A DNA stretch of 47,340 nt from the NCBI GenBank assembly GCA_000333855.2, contig CM007329.1, positions 210,729 to 258,068 on the forward strand. The letters are read 5' to 3'. Origin of the DNA: Endotrypanum monterogeii. Lineage: Eukaryota; Euglenozoa; Kinetoplastea; Trypanosomatida; Trypanosomatidae. The position numbers were made by a program, and so were the translations under genes. Shown in pieces: positions 10,679-20,283 of the stretch. Each line of letters begins with the position of its first letter. Position 1 is the stretch's first letter. A model generated the notes under the pieces. That model ran no database searches. It was not told the origin of the DNA and worked only from the letters and a program-made list of their open reading frames with translations.

Positions 10679-11207
10679 TGGGAGCCCCGCCCACAGCGAG
10701 CACAAAACCCCTTTGCAGGCATAACATCTGCCGGACTCCCAAGTGCACCCCTCTCATCCCCCTTTCCCCCCCCCTACACACACACACACACACACACACA
10801 CCGCTGCAACAACATCATCTGCCCTCTGGTCGTCAGTAATGGGGGAGGAGGGAGGGGGGGGGGCAGTGGAGGAGGAGCGTATCTTTTTTTTATATTTTTG
10901 AATGCTGAAATTTTGCGAACGGAAGCACCTTGTCTAAGACAGGTACGCTGTGTTACAAATATACATATTGATACAAACACACGCACACGCACACACACCG
11001 CCATGTCTACCCCCACCCCAAACGCGAATGATCCAAAAAAAAAAAAAAAAACTGTTCATGACGCTACTGTACTTGGGTGTTTTCTTGTGACTGATATCAA
11101 CCAATTTACATGCTCCACACCCTTGCCAGCGTTGAGCAAAAGAAAAAAAAAAAAAGATGATCGCAACAACACCACGACCGCAAATTGACCTCCTCCCCAG
11201 GCCGCTC

Positions 11208-11249
11208 ATGGCGATCACGAAGTACCTCGTCACCCTGTTCGCCGACTAG
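11208..11249 (+). other. micro-ORF (13 codons) behind a splice-acceptor-like site
   Basis: ATG to TAG encodes MAITKYLVTLFAD. It follows CTCCTCCCCAG by seven bases, the arrangement of a trans-splice acceptor and start codon. All twelve codons after ATG end in G or C, as in the coding genes here and unlike the surrounding intergenic DNA. It could be a remnant of a lost gene, an upstream ORF in the mRNA of the next gene, or chance. I do not recognise the peptide. Confidence 0.2.
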
Positions 11250-11538
11250 GAAGCATGTTGTACTGAAAAAAAACATTTTCTTTTCTCTCCCTCCTACTAC
11301 TGAATAACACGCACGCACGCACACACACACATACACACACACACACTTCCATTACCATCCTTATCCTCAACTAGGCCCGCAGTCAGAACATCATCTTGTC
11401 CAGAGATCATCACGATGCTGCTGACTCCGTGTGTAGATTTGCTTCAGGAAGCAGCGGCGCAACCATTCCTCTCGCTGTAACCCCATGCGCTACTCCTCGA
11501 ATAAGTGCTCTCGAACCTCATCTACTCCCTGAGGGATT

Positions 11539-11565
11539 TGTGTGTGTGTGTGTGTGTGTGTGTGT
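11539..11565. repeat. (GT)n microsatellite
   Basis: An uninterrupted alternating TG/GT run of about 27 bases. Confidence 0.95.
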
Positions 11566-11770
11566 CTAGGGGGGAAGACACACCGATGCCTTTCTTCCGT
11601 CAGATGTGAATGTCCTACAACCCGGTTGAAGGGGCGAAGCAGATAACACGTCTACGCGATAAACATGCGACACATCACAGCGAAACACACGCACAAAAGG
11701 AAGTCTCCGATGAGTCGAGATGCGCTGATGGAACGAAGCACGTATAGCACATCATCAAATGTGTATATTC

Positions 11771-11801
<31 letters not shown>

Positions 11802-11810
11802 AAAAAAAAA
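11771..11810. repeat. (GAAA)n microsatellite ending in poly-A
   Basis: About eight tandem GAAA units run into an A10 tract. It is the only tetranucleotide array of this type in the window. Confidence 0.95.
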
Positions 11811-12333
11811 GGAGGGAGGAGGGAACTGGGGTATCGGCCTTATTTCGTTTGAATGTCAATCGAATCCATCTAAAAAATTGCTTGCCTCCTTGTAACGCTG
11901 CTTTCGTGCTCCGAGCGCAAGGTGTACAGGGCTGACCAGCACCGCGAATTTGGGCAAAAGGGAGGAGGGAGGGCTTCAACTCTCTTCACCTGACAGTGCA
12001 TCCGTTGTCTAAACATATTCATTCACGAACTCGCGTGCCTACACTCCTCAATTGCATTTTTTTTTTGTTCGCATCGAATAAAGACGTCTTGAACTCGTCT
12101 CCTCGCCTCAGCACACATAACGACACTTCTCTACGTATACACACGGTGTGCCTCCCCACCCCTTAGCTCAGCCCTCTCCGCATACACAGTTTTTTTTTCC
12201 CCCTTCGGCGTTTCCTCTCTGTGTTTTTTTTTTTTTCATTCTCTCCCACATCATTGATCGTCACCTCTTCTATCCACTTCGCGCCCCACCCCTGCGTCCA
12301 ACCGATTGTTATTATTTTCTGTGTACAACTACA

Positions 12334-13203
12334 ATGACTCAAGGCGCTCTTTCTTCGAGCACTGGAGTGCTTGTTCTGGTGATGGCATCCGTATGCATCG
12401 CTGCTCTCTCTGGTGGCGTGACGCGTGCATCCCTTACAGTTGCACAAAATACCTCAACCGCTGCGTTTCTGAAGGCTTTCACGGTAACGATGCCGGGCTT
12501 GGCAAATATCTGGGTTGGAGACGACTGGTGCACTTGGCCATATGTCCGCTGCAGCCCCGAGGGCGGTGTTGCGGTCATCATCGATAATGCCGGATTATTT
12601 GGGCATCTTCCAGAGCTGAACGTGGATGACAACAGCATCCATGTCGCGCTTACCGAGATTTCCATCACGAATATGAACATTACAGGCGGCTTCAAAGACA
12701 GCTGGTGTAACTTGAGGCACGTGCGGACACTCAACTTCACCAACACGAATCTGTTTGGCACCATCCCACTGAACTGGAGCTCGATGCGCTCACTCCAGGC
12801 GGTCGTGCTCACAAACTCTAGCGCATGCGGTAGCCTGCCGAGCTGGACGTCGCGGTCTCTAAAAATTATCGATGTGGGGTACAACCTGCTGCGCGGCCCT
12901 CTACCAGAGACGTGGGGCTACATTTCCAGCCTGCAAAACGTCAGTCTCCTTGGCAATTACTTCTGTGGGTGCAACCCGCCGTCTTGGATGTCACGGGTGC
13001 TCACCAATGCAGTCTTCCAGGCAATGGGTGCAGCTCCGTACGCGGACGACTGCAAGCCACCCATCAACTGTGCCTCCGAAGCCGAAAAATGCTCCCGCGA
13101 TCCACCAACGTATAGCAACGCCGCTGCTGATGTCGCCCCCACATCGCGCGCCGCTGCAGTCTTGACAGCTCTACTCTTGCCCCTAATGGCCACGTTCTTG
13201 TAG
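12334..13203 (+). CDS. LRR surface antigen, promastigote surface antigen (PSA)-like, GPI-anchored
   Basis: 289 residues from the ATG at 12334; the frame is open upstream but that sequence is pyrimidine-rich UTR. Residues ~10-32 form a hydrophobic signal peptide (STGVLVLVMASVCIAAL). The mature start has the N-terminal cap typical of PSA and plant-type LRRs (FLKAFTVTMPGL, then WVGDDWCTWPYVRC). Three to four leucine-rich repeats follow (for example LRHVRTLNFTNTNLFGTIP, and KIIDVGYNLLRGPLPETWG), then a Cys-rich C-terminal cap (FCGCNPPSW, then DDCKPPINC). Several N-x-S/T sequons are present. The last ~18 residues are hydrophobic after a small-residue patch (SNAAADVAPTS), a GPI-attachment signal. 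In Leishmania, PSA proteins lie at the cell surface and interact with host receptors and complement. This copy is short and lacks the Thr/Pro-rich stalk of many PSA proteins. The only copy in this window. Confidence 0.85.
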   Translation: MTQGALSSSTGVLVLVMASVCIAALSGGVTRASLTVAQNTSTAAFLKAFTVTMPGLANIWVGDDWCTWPYVRCSPEGGVAVIIDNAGLFGHLPELNVDDNSIHVALTEISITNMNITGGFKDSWCNLRHVRTLNFTNTNLFGTIPLNWSSMRSLQAVVLTNSSACGSLPSWTSRSLKIIDVGYNLLRGPLPETWGYISSLQNVSLLGNYFCGCNPPSWMSRVLTNAVFQAMGAAPYADDCKPPINCASEAEKCSRDPPTYSNAAADVAPTSRAAAVLTALLLPLMATFL

Positions 13204-14567
13204 GCAAGGACAGCTTAAGAAGAAAACGGCTAGCATCCGCGCACGCACACAGACACACAGAGTGGTCGTGGTACGTATTCCTCCTCTGCCCCTCTCCCCA
13301 CAACCGCGGCACAGCAATACCTGCGACTGTGTCCTTGTCTTCAATCCCCCCCCCTTCCTTCCTTCCTTCCTTCCTTCCTTTGTTTTCTTGTCATTATTTT
13401 TTTTGTTCTTGTTTGATGAATGCACAAACAACACCGCGAACGGTGCGTATGTATGTTTGTGTGTTGGACGTCTATGTCGCTCATTGTGACCCTTTTTCTC
13501 TGCCACCCACCCCTCTCCCTTCGTACCGGACTCACTTGTTAAAAGAAATATACATCGTATATATATATTTATGATTGGAGAATCCTCTCATAAGTGCATC
13601 CCTCGACCTCCCTCGAAGACCTAAATACACATATACACATACACACATACACTGCCATGGTTTATAATCATTATTCGTCCCTTTTCCATACATATAAATA
13701 TAGATATATATATGTATATACTAATCATTCATCAGTTACTGAAGTCGTCTTCTTTTGTATACATACACATATTCTTTTCAGATATATATATTTTTTTTGA
13801 CCCTCAACCCTCCCCCATCCTACGGATAGTGGGTGTGGTTTTTTTTTTCTCTCGTAGCCTTTTTACATTGAGGAAGGAAACACACAATATACTGAGAGGT
13901 GTGCGTGCGCGTAGGGGAAAAGGGGGAGGGGGAAGTGTTGCACTGCGTTCCTCACCATGAGCAGAAGTTTTCCTTCCTCCCTCCCTCCCTCCCCCCGCCG
14001 CCTCCTCACGCGCGTCTCTGCGAGTCTCCTCGAGAAAAAAAAGAAAGGAGAAACACGCGACAGTCGCCACTCGTGGTTATCCCCCCTGTATATATTTTTT
14101 TCACCACTCTCGCATAATGCGCGAGAGGTGAAGAGGACATCGTACGATCAAAGCCTTTCGAGGCACCCTTGCACATCTACCTTTCCATGCCCCCCCTCCT
14201 CCTCCCCCACCCGCTGGCTTTCGCTTTCACACACACACACACAACGCCCTTGGCATCTCAACGTATACATACTTGTCTGTCCCCTACCCCCTATCCTACA
14301 GAGAAAGTGCTGCATCCACTAGAGCTGAGATGTTGACAAGAAAGGGCACCGATCTCTGACTGCACACACGCATACACACATCTAGCTTAAGCATACATGC
14401 GTACCTGACTCTGTGTCCCATCTTCCATCAGAGATAGAACCCCATAGATAGACACGACGTCTAGATCCCCCCCTCTTCCCTTGCCCCGCACCCAACCATC
14501 CAGAAGTTTCGCTCCTTTTTTTTTTTTATCTCCACACATTAGGGGAGGGGGAGAGATAGACACAACG
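13204..14567. other. intercistronic region
   Basis: About 1.36 kb with no gene seen. It contains a (CCTT)n array at 13361-13381, TA-rich runs near 13555-13572 and 13694-13722, T runs near 13790-13798 and 13839-13848, C/T tracts near 13973-14000 and 14190-14220, and (CA)n near 14230-14243. The last ~60 bases hold the acceptor for the helicase gene. Confidence 0.65.
14509..14532 (+). promoter_or_regulatory. candidate trans-splice acceptor for the helicase gene
   Basis: A pyrimidine tract with about twelve consecutive T, followed by ATCTCCACACATT and then AG at 14531-14532. It lies 36 bases upstream of the chosen start codon at 14568, a normal spacing. Confidence 0.6.
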
Positions 14568-17500
14568 ATGGAGGACGTTCGGACTGCGCTCATCGCCATT
14601 TGCGAGGGCTCGTGGAGTGAACACGGGGGTGGGAGCTCTCAGCCCGATTCCCAGTCGCTGAGGAACTTGTCGACCGCTTCGCCTCAGCGAGTCCGGCACG
14701 CACCGCGTACCTCTTTTACATACACCTCACGACGCCAATCCCAAGACGATGGCACCGGTGGAGCGACACCAACCTTTTCGCTAGGTTCTGTTTCTGCCCA
14801 CCATAGCGCATCTGTGAAGAAGACAGTACCCAATGCTTCACTATTTGGCTCTTCTTCCTCTGCTGGCACCGCCACCGCCGCCTCGCAACCCCTGCCGCCA
14901 CCGCCGTTATCGTCTATGTCTTCTCTGTCATGTTCAACGTCTCCTGCCTCCTATGCCGCATTCTCACGAATGGACGAGTCACAGATACGTGCCTCCATGC
15001 ACCCGGTAGATGCCGCGCTTATACTACAAGCGGGTGCTGGCAGCGGCAAAACACAGACGATAGCAGCCCGCATCGCCTACCTCCTCCAGAGTGGTGTGCC
15101 AGCCCACTCCATTGTGGGTATCTGCTTCACTCGTCAAGCCGCAGAAACACTGCGGGAGCGCGTGCGGTCCACTCTTCCCTCGACACTCGCTCGCCATGCC
15201 CACGCACTGAAGCTGAAAACATTCCACGCCTTTGGACTGGAGTGTCTGCGTCGCTTTGGGGCCCTTTCTGCTGATACGCAGGTGCTCGATGCGCGGCAGC
15301 AATACCACCTCGCTCGTCGTGTTGTTGACACCTATGCGCAGCGGGAGAAGAGCAGTGAGGCGGTGACAGACCTCGTTGAATATGTGAACCGCGTGAAAAC
15401 AATGAAGGCAGCGCCGATGCCTCAGTCAGACCCCGGAATGCAGGGTGCATATCTCTTCCCCTATTATCAAATGGTCTTGCATGAGGAATACAACGCCGTA
15501 GACTTTGGGGACTTGCAGCAGATGTTCTACGAGTTGCTCCGGCCCGTCCCCGCCACCACGCTGTCAGCCCCAGAGGGAGGGGAAGGAAAAATGGAAGAGC
15601 AACAGTACCCCAGTTGCGCGCCCCAACCCGAGAAAGCGGAAGGGCAAGCGGCGTTGGTGCCATCCCGCATCTGCTTAGCATTGCGGAGTGACTACACACA
15701 CCTCGTGGTTGACGAATTTCAGGACTTCAACGAAATCCAAGTGGAGCTGTTGGCACTGCTGGCTGGGGACGCATGTCGGGTGACCTGTGTGGGAGACCCG
15801 AACCAGTGCATCTACACCTGGCGCGGCGCCATGCCCAACGTCTTTGGGGTCTGGAAAAAAAGATTTCCTCAAACGACAATGCTCACCTTGGCGATGAACT
15901 ACCGCAGCGACGGTCCCATCGTCGAGGCAGCCAACCGCGTGGTGAAGGCGACCCAGGTAGCGCATCACCATCGAGAGGAACGCGCTGTGATGCTCGTACA
16001 GTGTGCGAACGAGGACGAGGAGATGCAGGCGGTGCCACTGGTGATTGAGCACGTCCTGCGCCGTCGCGATGCACATCTGGGCTATGGCGACATAGCGATT
16101 CTCTGCCGTTCTCGTCGGAGGGTGCAACTCTATCGCGATGTGCTGCAGTCGCACCGCATCCCAGTGAAACACTTGAAGGGAATGTCCGTCGACCATCTCG
16201 CGACAATGCGCTCTTTGCTTGCGTTCCTGCGACTCTGCATCTCACCTCACAGCCCGGAAGGAGATGAAGATGTGCGCACCGTCCTAAGCACCGCCCCGCT
16301 GCATCGACTTTCAACCGGGACACTCAAAAAGTTTTTTCTGTCACTCGAGTCCGTCTGCCAGGCGCGGCGTGCCACCGAGGCGGCGCACATACAGTATTGG
16401 CGTCACAGCATCAGCGCAGGCTGCAACGATGAGGCTAATGTGGGGCACCCGAGATGCGTACAGGCGCCGCCACTGGGGGGGGTTTCTTTGGACGCTTCGG
16501 GCAGCTCAGCTACAATGAGCGGTGGTTGTCTCACTACCACCACGCCTGGTGTACACCCCGAGACATATTCTTTTTTTGCCGTGTTGCGGGAACTCGTGTA
16601 CCACAATTTTTCCCGTGAAATGTTTCCCAAATTGGAGGTCTCAAAAAAAAATCAGAAGAATCTTCGGTGTATCGTTCGCGTGATTGTGCACGCCAGAGAG
16701 CTGCTTGCACAGCCGTCGTGCGACGTCGAGCAAGTCCTCCGACATGTCCTTCGTGAAGGCGGGTACGAGGGCGACAGCATGGCCACAGTAGCGGTTCGCA
16801 CGGGAGCCACCCCAGGTGGCGCCAGCGGAGTGAAGCGGGTACGTGACTCGGTCGAAGGCCAGGAGGGTGACGGCGACGCCTACCAGGGCTCCAGACGATT
16901 CAGCGCCTCAAAGCACAAGCCTCGCGTCGGTAGCCTTCTCATGGATGCGTGCGTCTTGGAGCATAGCCGAAAGCGGCAGCACCACCCCAACCGGCGACTG
17001 GGCGCCGCATCCGGTTGTGACGGTGGCGTAGATGAGGACATAATGCATCCCTCTCCCTCCTCGGAAGAGGAAGCAGCGGTGTGGCAGGAGCAGCGTATGA
17101 ACCTCTCTGAGCTCGTACTGCACACGTATCACACTGTGCAGGAGGCGCTACAGCAAGAAGTGGCTTCTGAGCTTGAGAGCGGGGGTGGCGGTGGTGAGGG
17201 CAAAGGAGAGGAAGCACTGCCACCGCCTCGCCTGCCCAAGGCCGTCGGTACTGAAGACTCTGTCAGCAACCTCAGTAATGGGAGCACCACCACGACAAGG
17301 ACCGTCATGCAGGCCCTTCGCCCGCCTACATTGGTGCTGCGTCGTGTGCTGGACGAGTTTGTGTCGCTTGTCCCTTCAGATGACTACGGCCCCTTGCGGG
17401 GCGCACGCAGCGAGGACGACGTCGTGGCAGAGACGGACGCAACCGCAAACGGCAGCCGCTTCCCGAGCACCCCCTCGTCGCACTGGATTGGTGAGGTCAC

Positions 17501-17852
17501 TGTTGGCACCGTGCACAGTGCCAAGGGCATGGAATGGCCGGCAGTCCTGTTACCTGGGTGCTGGGTCGGTGAATATCCGGTGCGGCCACGCGACGAGGAA
17601 AGACGCGTCTTTTATGTAGGTATGAGTCGCGCCATGAAGCACCTCGTGTGTCTCACAGCAGCCGTGCGCGAAGGCGGTGCTGGCAGCGGTCATGGGGCAA
17701 CCACGATGAGCGCCGTAGACGTGCCTTACCAGCACGCACCAAGCGATGCACTGGAGCCGACCCCGTACCTGGCCGCCCTCGGCGACAAGCTCGAGCGGGT
17801 TCCTTATACCAACCTGAAGGCAACATCCTTAAAGGAGCAGGGGTACATCTGA
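14568..17852 (+). CDS. SF1A DNA helicase, UvrD/Rep/PcrA-like
   Basis: 1,094 residues from the ATG at 14568, which follows a clear splice acceptor; the upstream open frame has no ATG and runs through the T tract. Superfamily-1 motifs are in order: Walker A GAGSGKT (residues 156-162); motif Ia GICFTRQAAETLRERV; motif II DEFQD (382-386); motif III VGDPNQCIYTWRGA; motif IV region MNYRSDGPIVEAANRV; motif V VGTVHSAKGMEWPAVLLPG; motif VI VFYVGMSRAMKHLVC near residue 1015. It should unwind DNA 3'-5' with ATP. The first ~135 residues are Ser/Thr-rich. A long non-conserved insertion between the 2A and 2B halves (about residues 610-960), with Gly/Ser- and Glu-rich stretches, makes the protein larger than the ~700-residue bacterial forms. 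The N-terminus is not an obvious mitochondrial presequence, so nuclear versus kinetoplast location is undecided. Confidence 0.93.
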   Translation: MEDVRTALIAICEGSWSEHGGGSSQPDSQSLRNLSTASPQRVRHAPRTSFTYTSRRQSQDDGTGGATPTFSLGSVSAHHSASVKKTVPNASLFGSSSSAGTATAASQPLPPPPLSSMSSLSCSTSPASYAAFSRMDESQIRASMHPVDAALILQAGAGSGKTQTIAARIAYLLQSGVPAHSIVGICFTRQAAETLRERVRSTLPSTLARHAHALKLKTFHAFGLECLRRFGALSADTQVLDARQQYHLARRVVDTYAQREKSSEAVTDLVEYVNRVKTMKAAPMPQSDPGMQGAYLFPYYQMVLHEEYNAVDFGDLQQMFYELLRPVPATTLSAPEGGEGKMEEQQYPSCAPQPEKAEGQAALVPSRICLALRSDYTHLVVDEFQDFNEIQVELLALLAGDACRVTCVGDPNQCIYTWRGAMPNVFGVWKKRFPQTTMLTLAMNYRSDGPIVEAANRVVKATQVAHHHREERAVMLVQCANEDEEMQAVPLVIEHVLRRRDAHLGYGDIAILCRSRRRVQLYRDVLQSHRIPVKHLKGMSVDHLATMRSLLAFLRLCISPHSPEGDEDVRTVLSTAPLHRLSTGTLKKFFLSLESVCQARRATEAAHIQYWRHSISAGCNDEANVGHPRCVQAPPLGGVSLDASGSSATMSGGCLTTTTPGVHPETYSFFAVLRELVYHNFSREMFPKLEVSKKNQKNLRCIVRVIVHARELLAQPSCDVEQVLRHVLREGGYEGDSMATVAVRTGATPGGASGVKRVRDSVEGQEGDGDAYQGSRRFSASKHKPRVGSLLMDACVLEHSRKRQHHPNRRLGAASGCDGGVDEDIMHPSPSSEEEAAVWQEQRMNLSELVLHTYHTVQEALQQEVASELESGGGGGEGKGEEALPPPRLPKAVGTEDSVSNLSNGSTTTTRTVMQALRPPTLVLRRVLDEFVSLVPSDDYGPLRGARSEDDVVAETDATANGSRFPSTPSSHWIGEVTVGTVHSAKGMEWPAVLLPGCWVGEYPVRPRDEERRVFYVGMSRAMKHLVCLTAAVREGGAGSGHGATTMSAVDVPYQHAPSDALEPTPYLAALGDKLERVPYTNLKATSLKEQGYI

Positions 17853-18201
17853 TGGGCGAGAAGCCGATGTGAAGAAAGGAGGAAGGGATAACAGATCTAG
17901 ACTTCGACTGAGAGCGGGTGTGTATAGTTTGTATGTGTCTGTGTTTGTGTGAAAAGATTAACAGGACAACACCCTCGCGCCACGTGCCTATTTTTATTTA
18001 TTTTCCAATTCCCCTTGACTCCTCTCCGGTGCTCCGGGGGGAGGGAGGGGGACATGTGAGCGCACGCGGTACACTCAACATACATTTCCCCTTCATCAGG
18101 GAAGCAGTTGCTGGGAGAGGGGAGGAGAGGCGACATCTCTATTTCGAGAAAATGGTGGAAACTCGTGGGAGAAGGAGAGTGCAGATGGAAGGTCATCGAA
18201 T

Positions 18202-18220
18202 AGCAGCAGCAGCAGCAGCA
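18202..18220. repeat. (AGC)n trinucleotide run, non-coding
   Basis: Six AGC units lie outside any convincing gene, between the helicase and peptidase genes. Confidence 0.9.
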
Positions 18221-18421
18221 TCATTCCTCTTTTATATATATGTATGTGTATATATAAATATATATATATAAATAAATAAATAAATATATATATATCCCTT
18301 TTCTTCCCCTCTCTGTAGATACACGTACTGTTTTGTTGTTTTGTTTCTTCACCTCTTTTGCTCTCAGCAGGGGGACTTGTACCCGACCGAGATTTGATAT
18401 TTATTTATATATTTATATATC

Positions 18422-18448
18422 TATATATATATATATATATATATATAT
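18422..18448. repeat. (TA)n microsatellite
   Basis: About 27 bases of uninterrupted TA in intergenic sequence, flanked by further TTTATA-type repeats. Confidence 0.95.
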
Positions 18449-18632
18449 GCGTGTGTAAAGAAGGGTTCCCCCTTCCGCTGCTCGCCACCACGCCCACTGC
18501 AACCACATCTGCAGAGCAGTTCTCACATCCACACCATACACAACTCGACAACCGAGGCGCGAAACGAAAAAAAAAAAAAAAACACTCATACACATGTATG
18601 TGTATGAGGGACAGAAATTTTCCCCACAACGC

Positions 18633-19628
18633 ATGAACTCCATTCGCGCCTGCCTGGCCGGATCCGGCTACGGTGCCTTCAAAGAACCGGCAACAATCCA
18701 CCATCTCATCTCGCTCGTGCCGACACCCAAAACGGGTGTGATCAGTGTTGCCTACATTGGAACCGCAACGTACGACCTCGCAGAGGGGCAGACAGAGCAG
18801 ACGTCCTTGTTAGTGCAACATGGGTGCGTGGTTCGGCCTATCAATGTTGCTGATCCCTCCGTGAAGGAAGTCGACAGCGACGATGCCCACTTCATAGAAA
18901 ACGAGGCAGATATCGTACTTGCCTCGGGCGGAAACACACTCTACGCGGTGCGACGGTGGGAAGAAACGGGACTGGAGTCACTGCTGAAGGAGGCCGCAGC
19001 GCGGCAGGTCGTGCTGGCGGGCGGCAGTGCCGGTGCGATCTGCTGGTTCACCTCGGGTCATAGCGACTCCGCGGACCCGTCAACGTATCTACAGCCCTCG
19101 TTGAAAAGAGCGGCGCTAAAAGCGGGGCTCGTGCCGGATGATCAGATTGCAGCGACCGAGGTAGAGCTCTCCAAGTCGAGTACCTCCTGGTCATACATCC
19201 GCGTACACGGCCTCAATATTCTCCCCGGAATGTTCTGCCCTCATTTTGATGTCACACAAGGCAACGGTGTGCGGCGCGAGGAAGACGTCGCCCACATGCT
19301 GAAACGACACCCCACGGAACGGGGCATTTGCGTTGATCACTGGGCACTGCTTCTTCTGCGCGGTGATGGCACGTACGAGGAGGTCTCGCTGCCGGGCAAG
19401 ACCCGCAGTGTAACCTCGGGTGATGCCACCTCCCCCACCGCCACGGTGCCGGGAATCTTTGTCCTTGACGTGGTGGACGGTAAGATTGAGCGTCGCCGCG
19501 TGTCGAAGACGGGGAGGGTTTCAGATCTCCTGCGAGTGCCAACGGGGCCGGTGGTGTCAGACCCGTTTGAACGCTTCCACTCAATGGAAAACCCCACGCC
19601 GTCCTCCGGGCTACTAATACAACGGTAA
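18633..19628 (+). CDS. peptidase E-like serine peptidase (alpha-aspartyl dipeptidase family, S51)
   Basis: 331 residues from the ATG at 18633; an in-frame ATG at 18594 would add 13 residues. Motifs of the S51 family are present. GGNTLYAV precedes the nucleophile elbow GGSAGAICWF, with Ser132 as nucleophile. His204 in GMFCPHFDV matches the catalytic histidine region. RGICVDHWALLLL matches the family's C-terminal strand. Peptidase E removes N-terminal aspartate from Asp-Xaa dipeptides. The chain is about 100 residues longer than bacterial PepE (~230), with extra length at the C-terminus and in the segment after the nucleophile. A related-family activity (cyanophycinase-like) is less likely given the spacing. 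No signal peptide is visible, so it is probably cytosolic. Confidence 0.9.
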   Translation: MNSIRACLAGSGYGAFKEPATIHHLISLVPTPKTGVISVAYIGTATYDLAEGQTEQTSLLVQHGCVVRPINVADPSVKEVDSDDAHFIENEADIVLASGGNTLYAVRRWEETGLESLLKEAAARQVVLAGGSAGAICWFTSGHSDSADPSTYLQPSLKRAALKAGLVPDDQIAATEVELSKSSTSWSYIRVHGLNILPGMFCPHFDVTQGNGVRREEDVAHMLKRHPTERGICVDHWALLLLRGDGTYEEVSLPGKTRSVTSGDATSPTATVPGIFVLDVVDGKIERRRVSKTGRVSDLLRVPTGPVVSDPFERFHSMENPTPSSGLLIQR

Positions 19629-20283
19629 ACCAATCCAAGTGCCTTTAATATATATATATATATATGTTTGTGTGTGCGCGCGTACTGCCACCGCGCTGGC
19701 TGGCTGGCCCCTTGGACAAAACGAAGCTCCTGAAAGCTGAAGTGAATCGATGGGGAAAGGGCAAGATGGAAAAAAAAATTCGTAACAAGTGACGCGAACT
19801 CGATGTATTTCGGGTGCTCCACACGCTCGCACACTTCACACAGAGGGGAAGGGAGGGAGTAGGGGCCACACGCACACACGTGACGTCCTTCGTTATGTTC
19901 TCGCCCCACTCTCTTCTTCTTACCATTCCTGATTAGATGATGCAACGTCTAACATATGAGACGACCTGTGCTCTCACGACGTCGCTGCAACGGGTCTTCT
20001 CCTGCACCTGCCGACATCACCCTGTACCACTCCTTACCTTCATCTTCTTATCTCTTTCTCCACACACACACACACACACACCATACCACAAACATTTCTT
20101 AAACCGCCGTCTCTGCCCGTCATGGTAAAATACATCTCAACGAAGGCCCGCGGACACACACAGCGACTGTGTTTCTTTTGTTGTTGTTGTTTGCCTTCCT
20201 TACCTCCTGTATTTTTGTTTAGCTCCCCTAACATGCCACACGCTACACGTCTTCACCTCACCCTCTAGATATCGACAGAAGGG
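19629..20283. other. intercistronic region
   Basis: No gene seen. It contains (TA)n near 19648-19665, an A8 run near 19770-19777, (CA)n at about 20062-20081, and pyrimidine-rich sequence near 20040-20062 and 20170-20225 that likely includes the splice acceptor of the next gene. Confidence 0.6.

Larger units (their letters stand above)
10679..12333. other. long intercistronic region with microsatellites
   Basis: About 1.65 kb with no convincing gene. It contains (CA)n near 10780-10801, poly-A near 11036-11050 and 11143-11155, (CA)n near 11322-11346, (GT)n at 11539-11565, (GAAA)n running into poly-A at 11771-11810, and T runs near 12058-12066, 12190-12198 and 12225-12237. A tiny open frame at 11208-11249 directly follows a pyrimidine tract and AG. 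An RNA gene (for example snoRNAs) could hide here, but I see no convincing boxes. Confidence 0.6.
17853..18632. other. intercistronic region
   Basis: No gene seen. It contains an (AGC)n run at 18202-18220, a TA-rich stretch at about 18233-18296 with AAAT repeats, (TA)n at 18422-18448 and a poly-A run near 18567-18582. The ATG at 18594 is in frame with the next gene but has little conserved-looking sequence after it. Confidence 0.65.

Noticed and set aside
10900..11660. A snoRNA cluster in the long gap before the surface-antigen gene.
   Set aside because: I could not find paired C/D boxes or an H/ACA-type stem with an AGA box at proper spacing.
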